The notes under the pieces were generated by a model that ran no database searches, was not told the DNA's origin, and was given only the letters and a program-made list of their open reading frames with translations. Source: Isoetes taiwanensis (lineage: Eukaryota > Streptophyta > Lycopodiopsida > Isoetales > Isoetaceae). Taken from it: DNA of 64,000 nucleotides. Position numbers and translations under genes: made by a program. The stretch's first letter is position 1. Each line of letters opens with the position of its first letter. This document shows, piece by piece, positions 1-15,183 of this stretch. The stretch is from the NCBI GenBank assembly GCA_021234155.1, contig JAJEKV010000035.1:7623891-7687890 (forward strand), written 5' to 3'.

Positions 1-842
1 AGTATGGGGCCTAGGTTTGTCTCGAAAATGTTGGACTGATATTGAGAATATACAGAAGAGTTTCTTGTTAGGCGAGCTTGGTGTAAAGCCACAAACTCCA
101 TACTGTATGTTGCTAGCAGAGACATGCCTAATGCCGCTGGAAGTTGAAACATTATGCAATACGATAACTTATGTTAATAGGGTTCTTGCAATTTGAGCAA
201 TCTAGGGAAAACGGCTGGTATTATGAAGTGAAAAAATGGTGTTATAAATGGATTGGATATGAGAAATGGCCGAAGTCACTTAAATATAAGGAAGTTTATG
301 TTGAGTTAAAAGCTTGTGTGTTGAAGGAAATGTGGAAGCTTGAACCAGACAGGGATGTCAAGAAAAGGTTTTACTTTGATGAGATAAATGATCTAGACAC
401 TTATGAAGAACAAGCTTATTTGCTCTCCAACATCTGCAGGAAGAATCGCATATATTGATTTCTCAATTGCGGTTATCATCGCACAACTTACACATTGAAA
501 CAAGTAGATGGAATGGTACACCTGGGAATGAGAGGTTTTGTTTGGGATGCTTTGATATTGCAGTTGAAACAGAAAAACATAGTTTTCTAGAATGTACAAC
601 CTATGAGAACATCAGAGTTAAATACGATGTACAAGGTCAGACTCTAAGAGAGCTCCTAGAAATGCCTGCTCATAAATTGTGCGCTTATCTTAGAGATGTG
701 TGGATGGACCGTACAGATATTATAGATCTATTTAACTTCATGCAGGGGTTTGACATTTCTGGCACTTCGGATTGAGTGCCTATACAGAATGCTTGTATTT
801 GCTTGCCATAGAGTCCTTGGGGCCTAAATGGCTTGATTAATA
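1..842 (+). mobile_element. LINE 3'-terminal fragment (lineage A), decayed
   Basis: The end of a LINE ORF2 downstream of the reverse transcriptase. Read in three pieces: 2-199 (VWGLGLSRKCW, IENIQKSFLLGELGVK, the segment that follows the RT in this LINE lineage), 171-458, and 455-775, which holds the C-terminal cysteine-rich domain (LRLSSHNLHIETSRW, then C-x2-C with a later H and C around FLECTTYENIR). The frame changes show it is dead. After the stop at 773-775 comes a short 3' UTR with GGGGCCTAAATGG and a tail of TTAAA-type repeats. The same domains recur in the LINEs at 41-43, 54-56 and 60-64 kb, so this is one family. The 5' part lies outside the window or is lost. Confidence 0.8.
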
Positions 843-892
843 AATTAAATTAAATTAAATTATAGATAGATAGATAGATAGACAAATGGACA
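838..892 (+). repeat. LINE tail (AAATT)n followed by (TAGA)n
   Basis: Four AAATT-like units directly follow the LINE 3' UTR and run into a (TAGA)n stretch. A pentanucleotide tail instead of poly(A) is the 3' end type of this LINE family. Confidence 0.7.
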
Positions 893-978
893 GGCAAATA
901 GATAGATATTGGTCATGGGACCCAAATGACAAAAGGGGCATGGAAGGCCAAAAAGTACAAAGAAACGATAACGATAAT

Positions 979-1032
979 CTAATGCTAATGCTACTGCTAC
1001 TGCTACTGCTACTGCTAATGCTAATGCTAATT
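979..1032 (+). repeat. Trinucleotide repeat GCT(A/C)...
   Basis: About nine units alternating GCTAAT and GCTACT. It is low-complexity; the open frame across it (leucine/methionine runs) is not a gene. Confidence 0.85.
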
Positions 1033-1167
1033 TTGTGCTATTTAAATTATCTAGACATAGTCAATCCAAGGAGTGGAAGAAGAATGATTGTTGTGCCTCT
1101 TTTGTACACCGCCCATTTCTTTGCAGGCAGGCTGCGTCACCTTGCAGAGCTCCTCACAGTTACACAA

Positions 1168-1728
1168 TTAAAGAAGAAAGAGTTCCTCATGCACAGAGAA
1201 ACTATTCCTTTTGAGATGGTTCCAATGTTGAAGAGCATGTAGGCGGATGACAACATCTTGAAACTGAACCAAAAGATGTTGAGGATGATTAGGTCTTGCC
1301 GCCCCCACTCGACTAGCAAAGACAACTCCACCAACCTTCACATGCATGACGTCAGTGAAGAAATGCAAAGCCCCATCGAAATCTGAACGGGCATCAACCT
1401 CGGCCTCTAAGACCCCTATAATACACAAGTTCAGCATCCTGGATACGTTTGCGGCTTTCCTTGATGTTGTGGAAATGGGAAGAGGAGGGAATTCTGGTGT
1501 GAGCAGGGCAAGCTGGCTACTGCCAGCAGCCAAACGCTCCCGGCCGCTGGTAGTAGCCAGCTTGCCCTGCTCATGCAAGAATCCCCTCCCTCTTCCCATT
1601 CCACATAACGTCAAACATACAGAGCACATTGGATTACGATTCTGGCATCTGCTATAGCTATCCGATCCAAGCGATTTATTTGGTTCCTCTGCCTTATCAA
1701 AAAGCAACAATCTATCTCCATCTTCCAT
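1168..1728 (-). CDS. Hypothetical 186-aa open frame spanning a foldback
   Basis: A minus-strand ORF beginning MEDGDRLLLFDK. I do not recognise the product. The stretch of about 80 residues at the C-terminal end (near DFDGALHFFTDVMHVKVGG) has ordinary amino-acid composition. The middle (GMGRGRGFLHEQGKLATTS...) is simply the translation of one arm of the long inverted repeat at 1469-1606 and its loop. No start context, splice signal or homologous family supports it as a gene. The open frame may be chance. Confidence 0.15.
   Translation of the reverse strand: MEDGDRLLLFDKAEEPNKSLGSDSYSRCQNRNPMCSVCLTLCGMGRGRGFLHEQGKLATTSGRERLAAGSSQLALLTPEFPPLPISTTSRKAANVSRMLNLCIIGVLEAEVDARSDFDGALHFFTDVMHVKVGGVVFASRVGAARPNHPQHLLVQFQDVVIRLHALQHWNHLKRNSFSVHEELFLL
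1469..1606. repeat. Long imperfect foldback with a perfect 21-bp core stem
   Basis: Bases 1501-1521 are the exact reverse complement of 1552-1572. The pairing continues inward through GCCAGC/GCTGGT and outward, with small bulges, to about 1469 and 1606. The loop is about 18 nt (1528-1545). The size and shape (about 60 nt per arm, 21-bp uninterrupted duplex) are those of a plant miRNA or siRNA precursor or of a very short inverted duplication. Known mature miRNAs were compared from memory only and no convincing match was found. Confidence 0.75.
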
Positions 1729-1739
1729 TCAACAACGAT

Positions 1740-2490
1740 CAATATGCACCCGCTAGTCATATTCCCCTACACCCCGTGCATTGCCCCTTATTAGCAACCC
1801 AAAAATGAAATAGGATTTCTAAGATTTTTTCACACATCTTATTAATTCTAGAATCTATATGTTATATGGCAATCCAAACAACAAACACTAATATGCAAAA
1901 GCTAAAAGTTTCTTTAGCGGATTGAAACTTTATAGAACTTAGTTTTTTCAATTGCATTGAACCAAGAGCATCTGTGTTTCTTTTTACCCCACTTTTCATG
2001 TAGTGTCACATGGAATGACCATCAAAGATGGGGCAAATTCCTAGCCATGATATAAACCTCTCCCAAAACTAGAGTTTGGCTAAAACCCTAATTCCTTGAA
2101 AGCCCCGTGTATGCCGCCCAAAGTTCAGCAACTTTCCTAAAATCTGAAGCGTCCATTATCCATCATTGGTGGCTCTTCCTACTTAGATAGATTGTGCAAC
2201 CTTAAAATTGTCACCTGAAGATCTAGAAAATCATTGGAGAAGATATTTTTGCCTCCATGGAATGGCTCTATATTGAATTCGATCCAACCTTTTAAATCCA
2301 TTAGGGTGAACTGTGTTTGTTAGTTGGGTCCGGACCTTCGGCCTTTTAGGTTGGAATCAGCCTTCGTTCCTTCGTTTTTTTCTTTTTTTCAAACCTTCGT
2401 TTTTTCCCTCACCGCGGTAGCTGTAGGCGATTTTGGTCTGATCAACACCCTCGAACTCGAGATAACCCTGAGCACTCTGCTCCAGGCAGA
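1740..2490. other. Upstream flank of CDC48C, no gene seen
   Basis: AT-rich sequence with no coding exon I can support. The part after 2300 is pyrimidine-rich (TTCGTT/TTTTTC runs), as in plant 5' leaders, and could hold the transcription start of the CDC48C gene. This is inference; no TATA box stands out. Confidence 0.4.
2083..2090 (+). promoter_or_regulatory. telo-box-like AAACCCTA
   Basis: AAACCCTA inside GCTAAAACCCTAATTCC. This motif is enriched near the starts of plant genes for ribosome biogenesis and growth, which would suit a nucleolar CDC48C/NVL protein. It lies about 1.45 kb before the chosen ATG, and a single 8-mer can occur by chance. Confidence 0.3.
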
Positions 2491-2493
2491 CTA

Positions 2494-2655
2494 TAGGCAG
2501 CAGCGGGCCTGAGGCAGCGGATTTGGCACTGTGCACCGGATTTTAGCCTCATATTTCTGCTACTAGAGTTTGTATCAGGCAGCAGCAGGCTTGAGGCAGC
2601 GAATTTGGACCTGAGGAACCAGATTTTGACCTCACATTGCTGCTACAAGAATTTG
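2494..2655 (+). repeat. Direct duplication of about 82 bp
   Basis: Two adjacent copies start at about 2494 and 2576. Each has GGCAGCAG(C/A)GGC(C/T)TGAGGCAGCG, a GATTTT(A/G)(G/A)CCTCA segment, and ends near a GAATTTG or GAGTTTG. They lie in the likely 5' leader region of the CDC48C gene. Confidence 0.7.
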
Positions 2656-3535
2656 GAGTTTGTGCATCAGATTTTTGAGTCTTTTCAACTTATTACAGGT
2701 ATGTCCATTTCATACTACTTGCATTGTATAATCTGGAATTACTTGCCATTACTAATTACATTAACCAGATTAGGCTTGTTCTTGAGCTTTGTGTGGTGAT
2801 CATAATCCACTCCAATCGAAGCTCCTGAAATAGCTGAACAAGCAAACGCACAACAGCTATACCCCTGTATTTGTTTTGAAACTGAGAATTCATTTGGATG
2901 AATGAAGACTAAAATAAGGCATATGCCTAGCCAGTATACTTTATTCTGTATTTCTAGTTTTTTTTCCAATAATGCTGCTTGTGTTACCCATATAGTACTG
3001 AATAAAAGATCATAAGCAGCCCGAATTCATAGGTTGAGCCACTCTTTTAGCTTTTTACCTAATTCACTCATAGCAGATCAAATGACTTGGATTTCTCATT
3101 TCCACAAATAGTCTCAACTATTGCTGACCACATCGTTGCAGCGGATTTTCCAGTTCTTGCTGCATCTGGCATATTGATTTCTATTCTGAAATTTTTAAAC
3201 AGTAACTATCTTCTGGTACTGATCATGACATGTTAATATACTTTCATGGTAAAGCATGCATGAGATGTTGTCCGTTTCCTGCCACATTAGTCTGTTATGA
3301 AATTTAAGCAAATTTTAAGGGTCATATTTGCTGTGGACATGACTTGCATTTTGATGCTATGATCTGCTAGCTCTACGAAGGTAGGTTGTGATTCTTGCCA
3401 TGTCATTGCGTTGCTTATCAAGAACCTGTAAATATTTACAAACGTTATCTTACTGTCTGGATGCATTTGTTATCTCTATCTGCAGAGTCTTGTTGTAAAT
3501 CTTACATTTGCACATTAGTCTTTGCGGGGCCAAGG

Positions 3536-7613
<4,078 letters not shown>

Positions 7614-8976
7614 GTTTGAAGTAACATATCCAAAATTATAGTTGGTAATGTTGTAACTGCAGATGATTTTGCTACTATAAGTGCACAGCTGTTAATTCTT
7701 GGCCGATTAGACGACTGTTTTTGGAAACCACTACAATGGCATTTTTTACGTCAAATGCAAAGATCATGTTTATTGGACAGAATGCCGTAAGCATGACCTG
7801 GAAATGGTTAATACTCTAATTCCATGTGCTTATCAGATGTACAAAGATATGGCAGACAACGGTATGCCCCATATGCTCTGCAAGTACATTAACCATTTGA
7901 CATCATTGAATTGCCTACTAGACGTCAAGTGATTAATCCATGGTCCAATGACCTTTAACAGCTAATCCTCACTTTATAGCTATTCTTGCGAGGAAATATG
8001 CCAGATGAGATAAAATCTCAACCTATCACCATGGAGAGATACCTTCGTTTTACAGCTACCGATTCTTCATTCTTCTACAAATCATAAAGTGTAAATAAGA
8101 TAGCAATCCTTCCAAATGCTGGAAAGCCAACATGGCAACAATTCTTGCTAGTGCGCTTTTTGTAAATTCTATATTCATAAATTTTTTGTACTCCTTTTAG
8201 TGTGCCCTTCGATTCTTCCCCTTATGCAAGGTCAGTGCAATTTCTTCTTCCTCCTTGTTGGTTTACTGGCTAATTCATTGGGTTAGCAATCAAGAGATCT
8301 TGTATTTAAGTCTTCAAGGGTCCGTTATCTGTCCTCATGGATGCTGCCAATGTGGCATGATGTATCTATCTATCTATCTTCGCTTTCAGTAAATTCAAAT
8401 GTTGTTCATTTCTAATATGAATTTCTTTTTAAGGGAAGCCATTAATTAACGTGCCATCCCCCATCTCCATTATAAATCTATGCCCCGCTTTAAAGATCTG
8501 CAATATCGTGTATAGATAGGCTTTATAAAAACATGATAGAAGCAAAGTAAGCACAATCCCAGAATCGAGATAAGCTAGAAAAAGCACTTAATTAAATTGG
8601 GTCAGATTCTCATGACACGCACAGAAAAAAATAAATTTTGCATTGAATCACTAGGAACTTCACATCATAGAACCATAACTGGTTCATATGTATTTCTCAT
8701 AAAATCTATAGATAGAAACTGGAGAGATTTCTCAAGAATTTGAAGGGACATGCTTAAACATGATTGCAAATTAAACGAGACCATTGCAGTGGTCCCATTT
8801 GAAGATTCCCTCATAAAAAACTTGTCATCCAAAAATGAGCTTCTACAAGTGAGAATTGCAAGTTTTTTTTTTTGAACTTGTTCTCAAATAGGCAGTTTTC
8901 AAGAAAGTTAGGAGTACTTTAAATTTTGAGAATTTAAAACATACAAAAGTAGGTGCATATGGGTATTTGATATTAT
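7614..8976. other. CDC48C 3' flank and intergenic DNA
   Basis: This contains the probable 3' UTR and AT-rich intergenic sequence. The only structured element is a (TATC)4 microsatellite at about 8363-8379. No exon, RNA gene or transposon end was recognised. Confidence 0.5.
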
Positions 8977-8999
8977 TCTATCCAGGACCGTCGATTAAT

Positions 9000-9576
9000 A
9001 GTACATTAAGGAAGAGGCTTTGTTGGGCCTCTTCCAGGGGCTCCTAACTTTCCTTGTGGTGCACTTGGTGCACGCCATACCTTATGGTTAGGGAAACTGA
9101 TTAACTTAAGCTGGAGATCAAGAGAGAGAGAGGGTTTAGGGCACATTTACGGAAAGAGGCTAAAATGGTGTTTAAAAAGGGAAAGATGCCCTCCATGCCA
9201 TGGAATATTCTGTTGCCATTATTAATTAGCGACCCTTATTAATGGTTATTCCCTTTTTTATTAATATTATTTTGAATTTTCAAAATTTCTAACGGTTCGG
9301 GGTTTTAATTATGAATTTGTGCCACTTTTAATCCGGGTCTCAGATTTGGATGACTTCTCAACCCATTTTGCATGAAATTTGATGCTCATTTGACTCATTC
9401 TTCTCCCTTGAATCTATAACTTAGCCTAACCCTATGACCCTGCTACTTGGGGAAAAACAAATTTCTCCCACTTTCGAGGTTCAGATTTGGAATTCTCATT
9501 CCATACTCTACTAGGCCGGTTAATCTACTTAGTCAGGGTTATGGCCAATGCTAGCTCTTGGTCAACCAAGAACATT
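9000..9576 (-). mobile_element. LTR-retrotransposon untranslated leader remnant
   Basis: On the minus strand this lies directly downstream of the primer-binding site at 9577-9588, so it should be the leader before gag. It is AT-rich and carries no gag or pol reading frame. The left edge of the element is not definable; about 9000 is a guess based on where the sequence character changes. The second LTR is not in the window. Confidence 0.45.
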
Positions 9577-9588
9577 GCTCTGATACCA
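9577..9588 (-). promoter_or_regulatory. Primer-binding site for tRNA-iMet
   Basis: The minus strand reads TGGTATCAGAGC, the sequence complementary to the 3' end of plant initiator tRNA-Met that primes reverse transcription in most plant LTR retrotransposons. It is one base from the LTR edge, as expected, and fixes the element on the minus strand. Confidence 0.88.
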
Positions 9589-9589
9589 T

Positions 9590-11201
9590 TGTGACACTCC
9601 CGGAAAGTATACAACGCGCCGCCGTATACTCTACGGGGAATTCCCCATCCAATATCATCTGCTATATGGGCCCTCCGTCTACCCCATTCTTGGGATGGCC
9701 AGGACGAGGGTAGAGAAACACGGGGGTGTCTTTCAATCCCTCCCCCTATGGGCTCCTATAACAACAGAAGCATACTACAATGTCAGCACTGACAATAATA
9801 CAACATAGTCAACATCACGAAGGGTAGCACATCCATTAGGAACATCAATGATAACAACATATCGTAAAACACATAAGCTCCTAGCCAAACTCAGTCTTGT
9901 AAGGGGAAGTAGACTGAAGACTAGGTTTCATGATAGAGCAGATGGAGATATAACAATGGTGGGGCTGGCTATAGACAATGGTTAGGGTTGACCACTCCAT
10001 CTGCCCCTCCTGTACATACTTTGCAGATGGGCTAAATCGGGCTCTGGCGTGACTATAACCTGCCAGAGACTTAGCCTCATGGTATCACCCATTGGGACTA
10101 CTCCGGGTTGCATCTCCCCAGTCCGATGAGGAAAGATTGCATTTCCCCTCCACGAGGATTAATTGGCTCCATGGGTGGCTAGAGGATCGTAGCGACACAC
10201 GTCCGTATCCAACTGAACTCCCCAAAGTAAGATTCAGGCCGACACCTGCAACTCTTGAGAGTCAGGGCAACACCATTGACCAAGGAAGTGTCAGACCCAT
10301 ACCCAGCCCACATGAAGTGACCCACTATAGGCCTAGCCCGCTCAGCAGGGACCTCCCTCCACATTGCCACTAACCACGTTATATGGTGCTTAGTCACTCC
10401 ATAGCCCATGTAGCTGGGTGGGCTTCTATGTATAGGCCGCATATAATATGAACTAAGGGGTCTAAACTAGGAGCATCATCTAAATATTAGCTAATAGGTC
10501 TCTACCCCCTTCCTAATACAAGAGGAGTAAACATGATCAACCAACATCATATATCCACATAACATGACAAATAATGAGAATAACATCTAATCCTAATCAC
10601 ATGCATCTAACTTACAATTAGGGTTCATTGATTAGGGTTCGAGATCCAAACCGAGGTTTCTAGAATGGCTCTACTAGAGATACAAAAAGCTTACTCATCT
10701 AGAGTCCTAACTTCCAGATGATCTACAAAGGACTCTACTCCAAGTACCTGCTCCGAAGGAACTCCCTCCCGCTCCTGGCATCTCCAAGGCCTGCAAGAGG
10801 GTCGAAGTAGCTCTCCTTCTAATGCACACACACTTTGGGGGCTGCTATGCTATACTATGCTACAGCAGACGGTTCTCGAAACGAAATTTCAAGCACGAAC
10901 ATGGTTCCAGGACTATTGGAGCCGAAAAAATGGCCTAGGATTAGGGTTTGGCCATTTATAGGTTAGGGTTGCCATGTCATGCCATGTGGCTCCAATTAGG
11001 TGCCTCCGTATGGCGGGTGCCCAATAGGATGGGGCCATGTGGAAATGGTCCCATACCTAAGGCTGGCTAAGTTATATAAATAACTTAGCCATGCTCCCTT
11101 ATCCACACATTACGGTGTACAAGGCTACTAAGGTAGGCTTGTATGGGGACGTGGCCTAGAAATATACGTATTTATATCATATATTTTAGGCAAATGTCAC
11201 A
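9590..11201 (-). mobile_element. Long terminal repeat (5' LTR), 1612 bp
   Basis: The boundaries are the perfect inverted termini TGTGACA (9590-9596) and TGTCACA (11195-11201), with TG...CA ends and the primer-binding site immediately outside the left end. On the minus strand this is the 5' LTR, ending ...GTGTCACA just before the site. A TATATAA element about 125 bp from the outer end may be its promoter. No open frame inside is convincing; the small ORFs near 10.1-10.4 kb are chance. The element type cannot be assigned to Gypsy or Copia without pol. Confidence 0.8.
11064..11091 (-). promoter_or_regulatory. Perfect 12-bp inverted repeat around the LTR TATA box
   Basis: TGGCTAAGTTAT (11064-11075) and ATAACTTAGCCA (11080-11091) are exact reverse complements separated by ATAA. 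A TATATAA-type TATA motif sits at the centre, so the likely LTR promoter could form a cruciform or bind a dimeric factor. The promoter role is inferred from distance to the LTR end. Confidence 0.5.
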
Positions 11202-11574
11202 ACAGAGATATTACTTTATCAATTAAAGGGCTTGGGGATATGTATGAGAGCATTAAGATGGATCCTTGGATTGAGCAACGCAAATGAAAAGAAGTTAGTG
11301 TAGTCATCGATTCATGGAAACTCAGGTGCTTACAGCGTCGTGGTGCCATCACGAGTGGCCGAGAGGAAAGTGTATGATGCTCCGACTGCTAGCACATGAT
11401 GAACTTCCTTGCGCCCCTCGAAGTGAGATTCACAAATTGAATAAGATATTCGAATTAGTGTTTGGGCGGAACTAGGGATGGTCTTGCAATACCTCTACTC
11501 TGCTATTTTGCTTTCAATGAGTGCATGTCCTTAATTTTAAATTTAAAAACACGCCTGACTTGTTTTTACATGCA

Positions 11575-11752
11575 GTTCTAACATCTCAGAAAGATCTCGA
11601 AAGAGACATAATTTTGAAGATAATGCCAGCAGCGAGAAACAGCGCCGACGGCTAAACATGACGATTCCTCCCTCTAACAAGCGGCCCGCTGGATCAGACA
11701 GAGATTTTCCATCTTCGAGCAACCTGAAGAAGCGAAAGAATGCACCTCTTAG
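11575..11752 (+). other. Exon-like segment, unknown nuclear-type peptide
   Basis: After a good acceptor (TTTTTACATGCAG at about 11564-11576) comes an open, strongly basic stretch with RSRKRHNFED, EKQRRRLN and NLKKRKNAPLS, which looks like nuclear localisation sequence. The frame closes after 11840. Possible further pieces lie at 12090-12320 and 12520-12870 (for example EKDRLPPAKSVSVESQSDAE in another frame), but no continuous spliced product could be built. I recognise no family. It may be a decayed gene next to the LTR insertion. Confidence 0.25.
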
Positions 11753-12882
11753 TAACTTCTCAATTTTGAGTCATGGCTATCTAATGATGCATTGTTTTAT
11801 AGCATTTTCGATCGAGTCATTGGTTGTCAATGGTAGAACCTGAGGGATTGGAGACATAGATTTTGGAAACCCCTATGGATTGCTAGCGGTATATCGAAGT
11901 AACAGCTTGTAGAAAAGAAAAAGATTTGTTTTTCTAGTATAAGGATAAAGAAGCTGGGTTGATGAGTATAAGAAGGTCGGGGTGGTCCTTTTTGTTGCTG
12001 CTCCGGACTCAATGCATCTCATATTGTATGTCAAAGATATGGTAAAAGGAAAGATTTACCACACCAGAAAACTGTCTATTTCGAATTATTCCTCTACTTC
12101 AATGAGCAAGGCCAAGGGAATGGATAAGAGGCCGGCGTCAGTCAATTGCCAAAACTTAGGCTGGAAAGATTTGGAAGGGAATAAAGGAAGCCAACATGCT
12201 CACTTCGAGGGAGCTCGGATGGAAATTTTTAGGGCCAAAGCAAAGTTGTTCAACATAGGGATTTTCACATCAAATGTGCTTGAGAGTTTAAAGCATTCGT
12301 TTGTTATAAAAAATGTCTAAGAGAAGGATAGACTTCCTCCAGCGAAGAGTGTAAGTGTGGAATCTCAGAGTGATGCAGAGGAATCGAAATCAAAGAATGG
12401 CAGACTCTGAGTTCTTGGATCCCAATGAGCAAATAAAGCAGTCGTACAGGGGGGCCCAGAAAATAAAATGGTTGTCTCAATTTTATCCTCTGGGGATTGG
12501 CTACAAAATGCTGCTAAAGGCACTTGAAAGTTTGCACTAGTGATGCAATCCTCTTCAATCATAGGGAATTCAATGTAGCTCATATGTTGGAAATTCTCAA
12601 CCTCATGGTACGCCATCCGATATCAAATCCAATGCTGGCAGACGTGATTCTGTTCAGCAGAGCTATAAGGGAGCTGTTCAAGTGGAGCACAGAGGAAGAT
12701 TTGAAGGGCAAGGATGTGAGGTTTCGGGTAGTGAATGGCCATTCCACGGAGAATCAAGGACTGTTATGCTAAATGGGAGTGTCAAATACTGTCTAGTGGA
12801 AATGTCACCCAGGTCGCCAGTATCAGCCATTGCCAGAATACACTTGCAGCGCGTGCCAGCTACATAAGGTAACTTCTACACT
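11753..12882 (+). other. Unassigned region with broken open frames
   Basis: Short plus-strand frames at 11982-12320, 12355-12540, 12524-12772 and 12682-12867 overlap in different phases. They could be one decayed gene, but no motif, domain or consistent splice pattern was found. Confidence 0.25.
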
Positions 12883-13157
12883 GGCGAGAAAGCCTCCAGA
12901 TCATCTGTACTTGTCCTGTTGTGAGGCTTTCTGAACTCGCGAGTCGAGAATGCCCCCAGGTCATCTATATTTGTCCTTCTAAGTGTCTTTCTCGACTTGA
13001 AAGTTGAGAAAGTCCCTAAATCGTCTATATTTGTCTGCTCTGTTCGAGAAAGCCCCCAGGTTATATCTCGACTTGTGGGTTGAGAATGCCCTCAGATCAT
13101 CTGTATTTGTTCTTCTGGGTGTCTTTCTTGACTTGTGAGTCGAGAAAGCCCCCAAAA
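12883..13157 (+). repeat. 60-bp minisatellite, about 4.5 units, with hairpin core
   Basis: Units begin at about 12885, 12945, 13005 (one is shortened near 13044), 13081 and 13141. Each reads roughly CGAGAAAGCCCCCAGATC, then ATCTATATTTGTCC, then TCTTTCTCGACTTGTGAGT. Where one unit meets the next, CTTTCTCGACT and AGTCGAGAAAG are complementary across a 4-nt loop, so each boundary can fold. Related CGAGAAAGGC pieces occur near 30.36-30.45 kb. Confidence 0.85.
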
Positions 13158-15183
13158 TTCAAAGTTCAATTACGTACATTGCATAAATTGCATAATGGCC
13201 TCGATCAGGTTGTTTCCGGTTATAATGATCTGGCGGCGAGCCATTACCCCCTCCTTATACAAGACATAGAGATGACGAGCCCTCAAGCTTGGATTTATGA
13301 ACAATCCAACGAATTGGGTTTATGGTCACCCCATGCATTTATGGATTCAAGCAAAAGAACCTCTGTTGCAGACTCAAAATGTGGGATTTGAACCCATGGA
13401 AACCAAAAGACCTTTATACTCTGAAATCATAAACATTAGAGGCAAATAAAATAGCTAAGGAGTCAGATCGGCCTTTGATGATGCAAAACGCAGCCCGCAA
13501 ATTTGATGGAAAATAAAATGCATATTCAGAGCCCTTGCTCCATCCACCACCCATGCTTGGCAAAATCAGAAAACCTAGGCCGCAAATAGAAAGCAACATG
13601 GAATCTTACCCATGCCCTAGAAATTCGACTCTAGAAGATTCGCAACATACCTTCGTTCTTTTGAACCATGGCAAAAAAACCTATCCCAAAAACCCCAAGA
13701 AAGAAAAATGACCTTCAGATGCAATTAAGCTGCTCAAACATGACAAAATATACGGTTTTGCAAACAATACATGCCAGGAATTATAGTCCCAACCATGCAA
13801 GAAAAGCCCTTCCACATTGCAAGTTTGTCAGGAACAACATGATATTAATATCCACAGCATTAGCACTCTTGAATTTGCATCAGAATTTTAAATCATATAT
13901 TGGACATCCATCTTCACAAAAAAAACAAGATAACTTGAACCTTTAAATAAGAAGTAATAAGGTATCTTTCTTTAAGATAGGCAATGGTGTAATGTTATGA
14001 AGTCACTTCTTTTCTTTTCCTTGCTTTTGACATTCTCAAACCATCATCTGAAACCATAGAGACAACAACAACAACAACTCCCATATTTTTTGAGCTACGT
14101 TGGCTTGCATCAAATCTCGTATTTCTAGTTCCATATTTCAAACCCCCATCTCTCAACCCATTATAAAACATCTTCATACCATCTTATTGTGACCTAGACA
14201 TCGCGATCTTGAAAAGTCTCCTATCCTCCTGCCTCTTTAACCTGATTATAAAATTCAAAGTTTGGCAGGCCTTCGCTTTGAAGAAGAGGAGTCTGCTTCT
14301 ACTAGCATGATGGCATCGGGGTCTACTTCTTTACTCCCAATTTTTATTCATATAAAAAGAGTTTAAGGATGACTTCAATTTGTTTCCACAATTTTGCCGA
14401 GATGGAAACCCCCCAGATCGGGGTACTATACAATATGACCGTCCACACAGATACAACAAGCACAATGCTGTAGCATAAGGCAACATCTTTGCAGTGGAGC
14501 AAGACTCACATAGGGAACAGGCCTACCGGATTATAAACAAGACACTTGTAAGTTGAACGATGTTGAATGCCACAACGGCTTCAATGCCTCCACAATGACT
14601 TTGACAAAACAGAGTTGAACGTCTCCATGAAGATTACTGTTGCAGCATCCCAACTCCTAGACTTCTGCAAGTTCTAGCTGCAAATGAGTGAGAGGCAAAG
14701 ACATAGTTGCAAAAATTGCATTTTTATTGAACATCAAGCCTGATGATCCAGAACATCTAGAACACAGATTTATAGCCGCTTTGCTAGCAATAATTTGCAG
14801 CTATTTGTGCATAAAGTTAGCATTTCTTGAGGCTGGAAGCCAGTTTCAACTTGATCAAGCTTTTATGCCATATCTGGAGTATAAGAATTGGTCAAATCCA
14901 GCAAGAGACTTGAAAACAATGAGACAAACACCGAACTTGTACTTATAAAAAGCAGGAAGAAAAGAAAGCAGAAAAAAAGGGAAGCTTAAGGAGAAAATGT
15001 GATGGCTAGAAATGGGCATATGACTCTCCAAAAAAACATTACATACCTTTTCTGGTGCAGACAAAGCAAAGCCACTTTGGAACATCCCAAATGGCTAGAA
15101 GAAAACCTGCAAGGTGGCCTTTTTCAGCTCTTTTTGTTGAGACTTAAGACATGCTAATCCTAGTTTTTTCTTCTTGTGCATAG
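13158..15183. other. Intergenic or intronic DNA upstream of the NET-like gene
   Basis: No supported exon. There is a short (CAA)n run near 14062-14080. If the NET-like gene is real, the first half of its NAB domain should lie in or before this stretch, but the usual tryptophan-rich WWWDSHISPKNSKWL segment was not found. Confidence 0.35.

Noticed and set aside
1570-1606. Identification of the 1.5-kb foldback as a miR482/2118 gene
   Set aside because: Only the last eight bases match well (about 14 of 22 overall), too few to name a family.
10092-10442. Short ORFs inside the LTR
   Set aside because: They lie wholly within the LTR, oppose each other and have no recognisable domain.
14495-14536. 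Possible first NAB-domain exon (WSKTHIGNRPTGL after TTTGCAG)
   Set aside because: Only a loose resemblance to WWWDSHISPKNSKWL, a stop follows at once, and no upstream methionine exon was seen.
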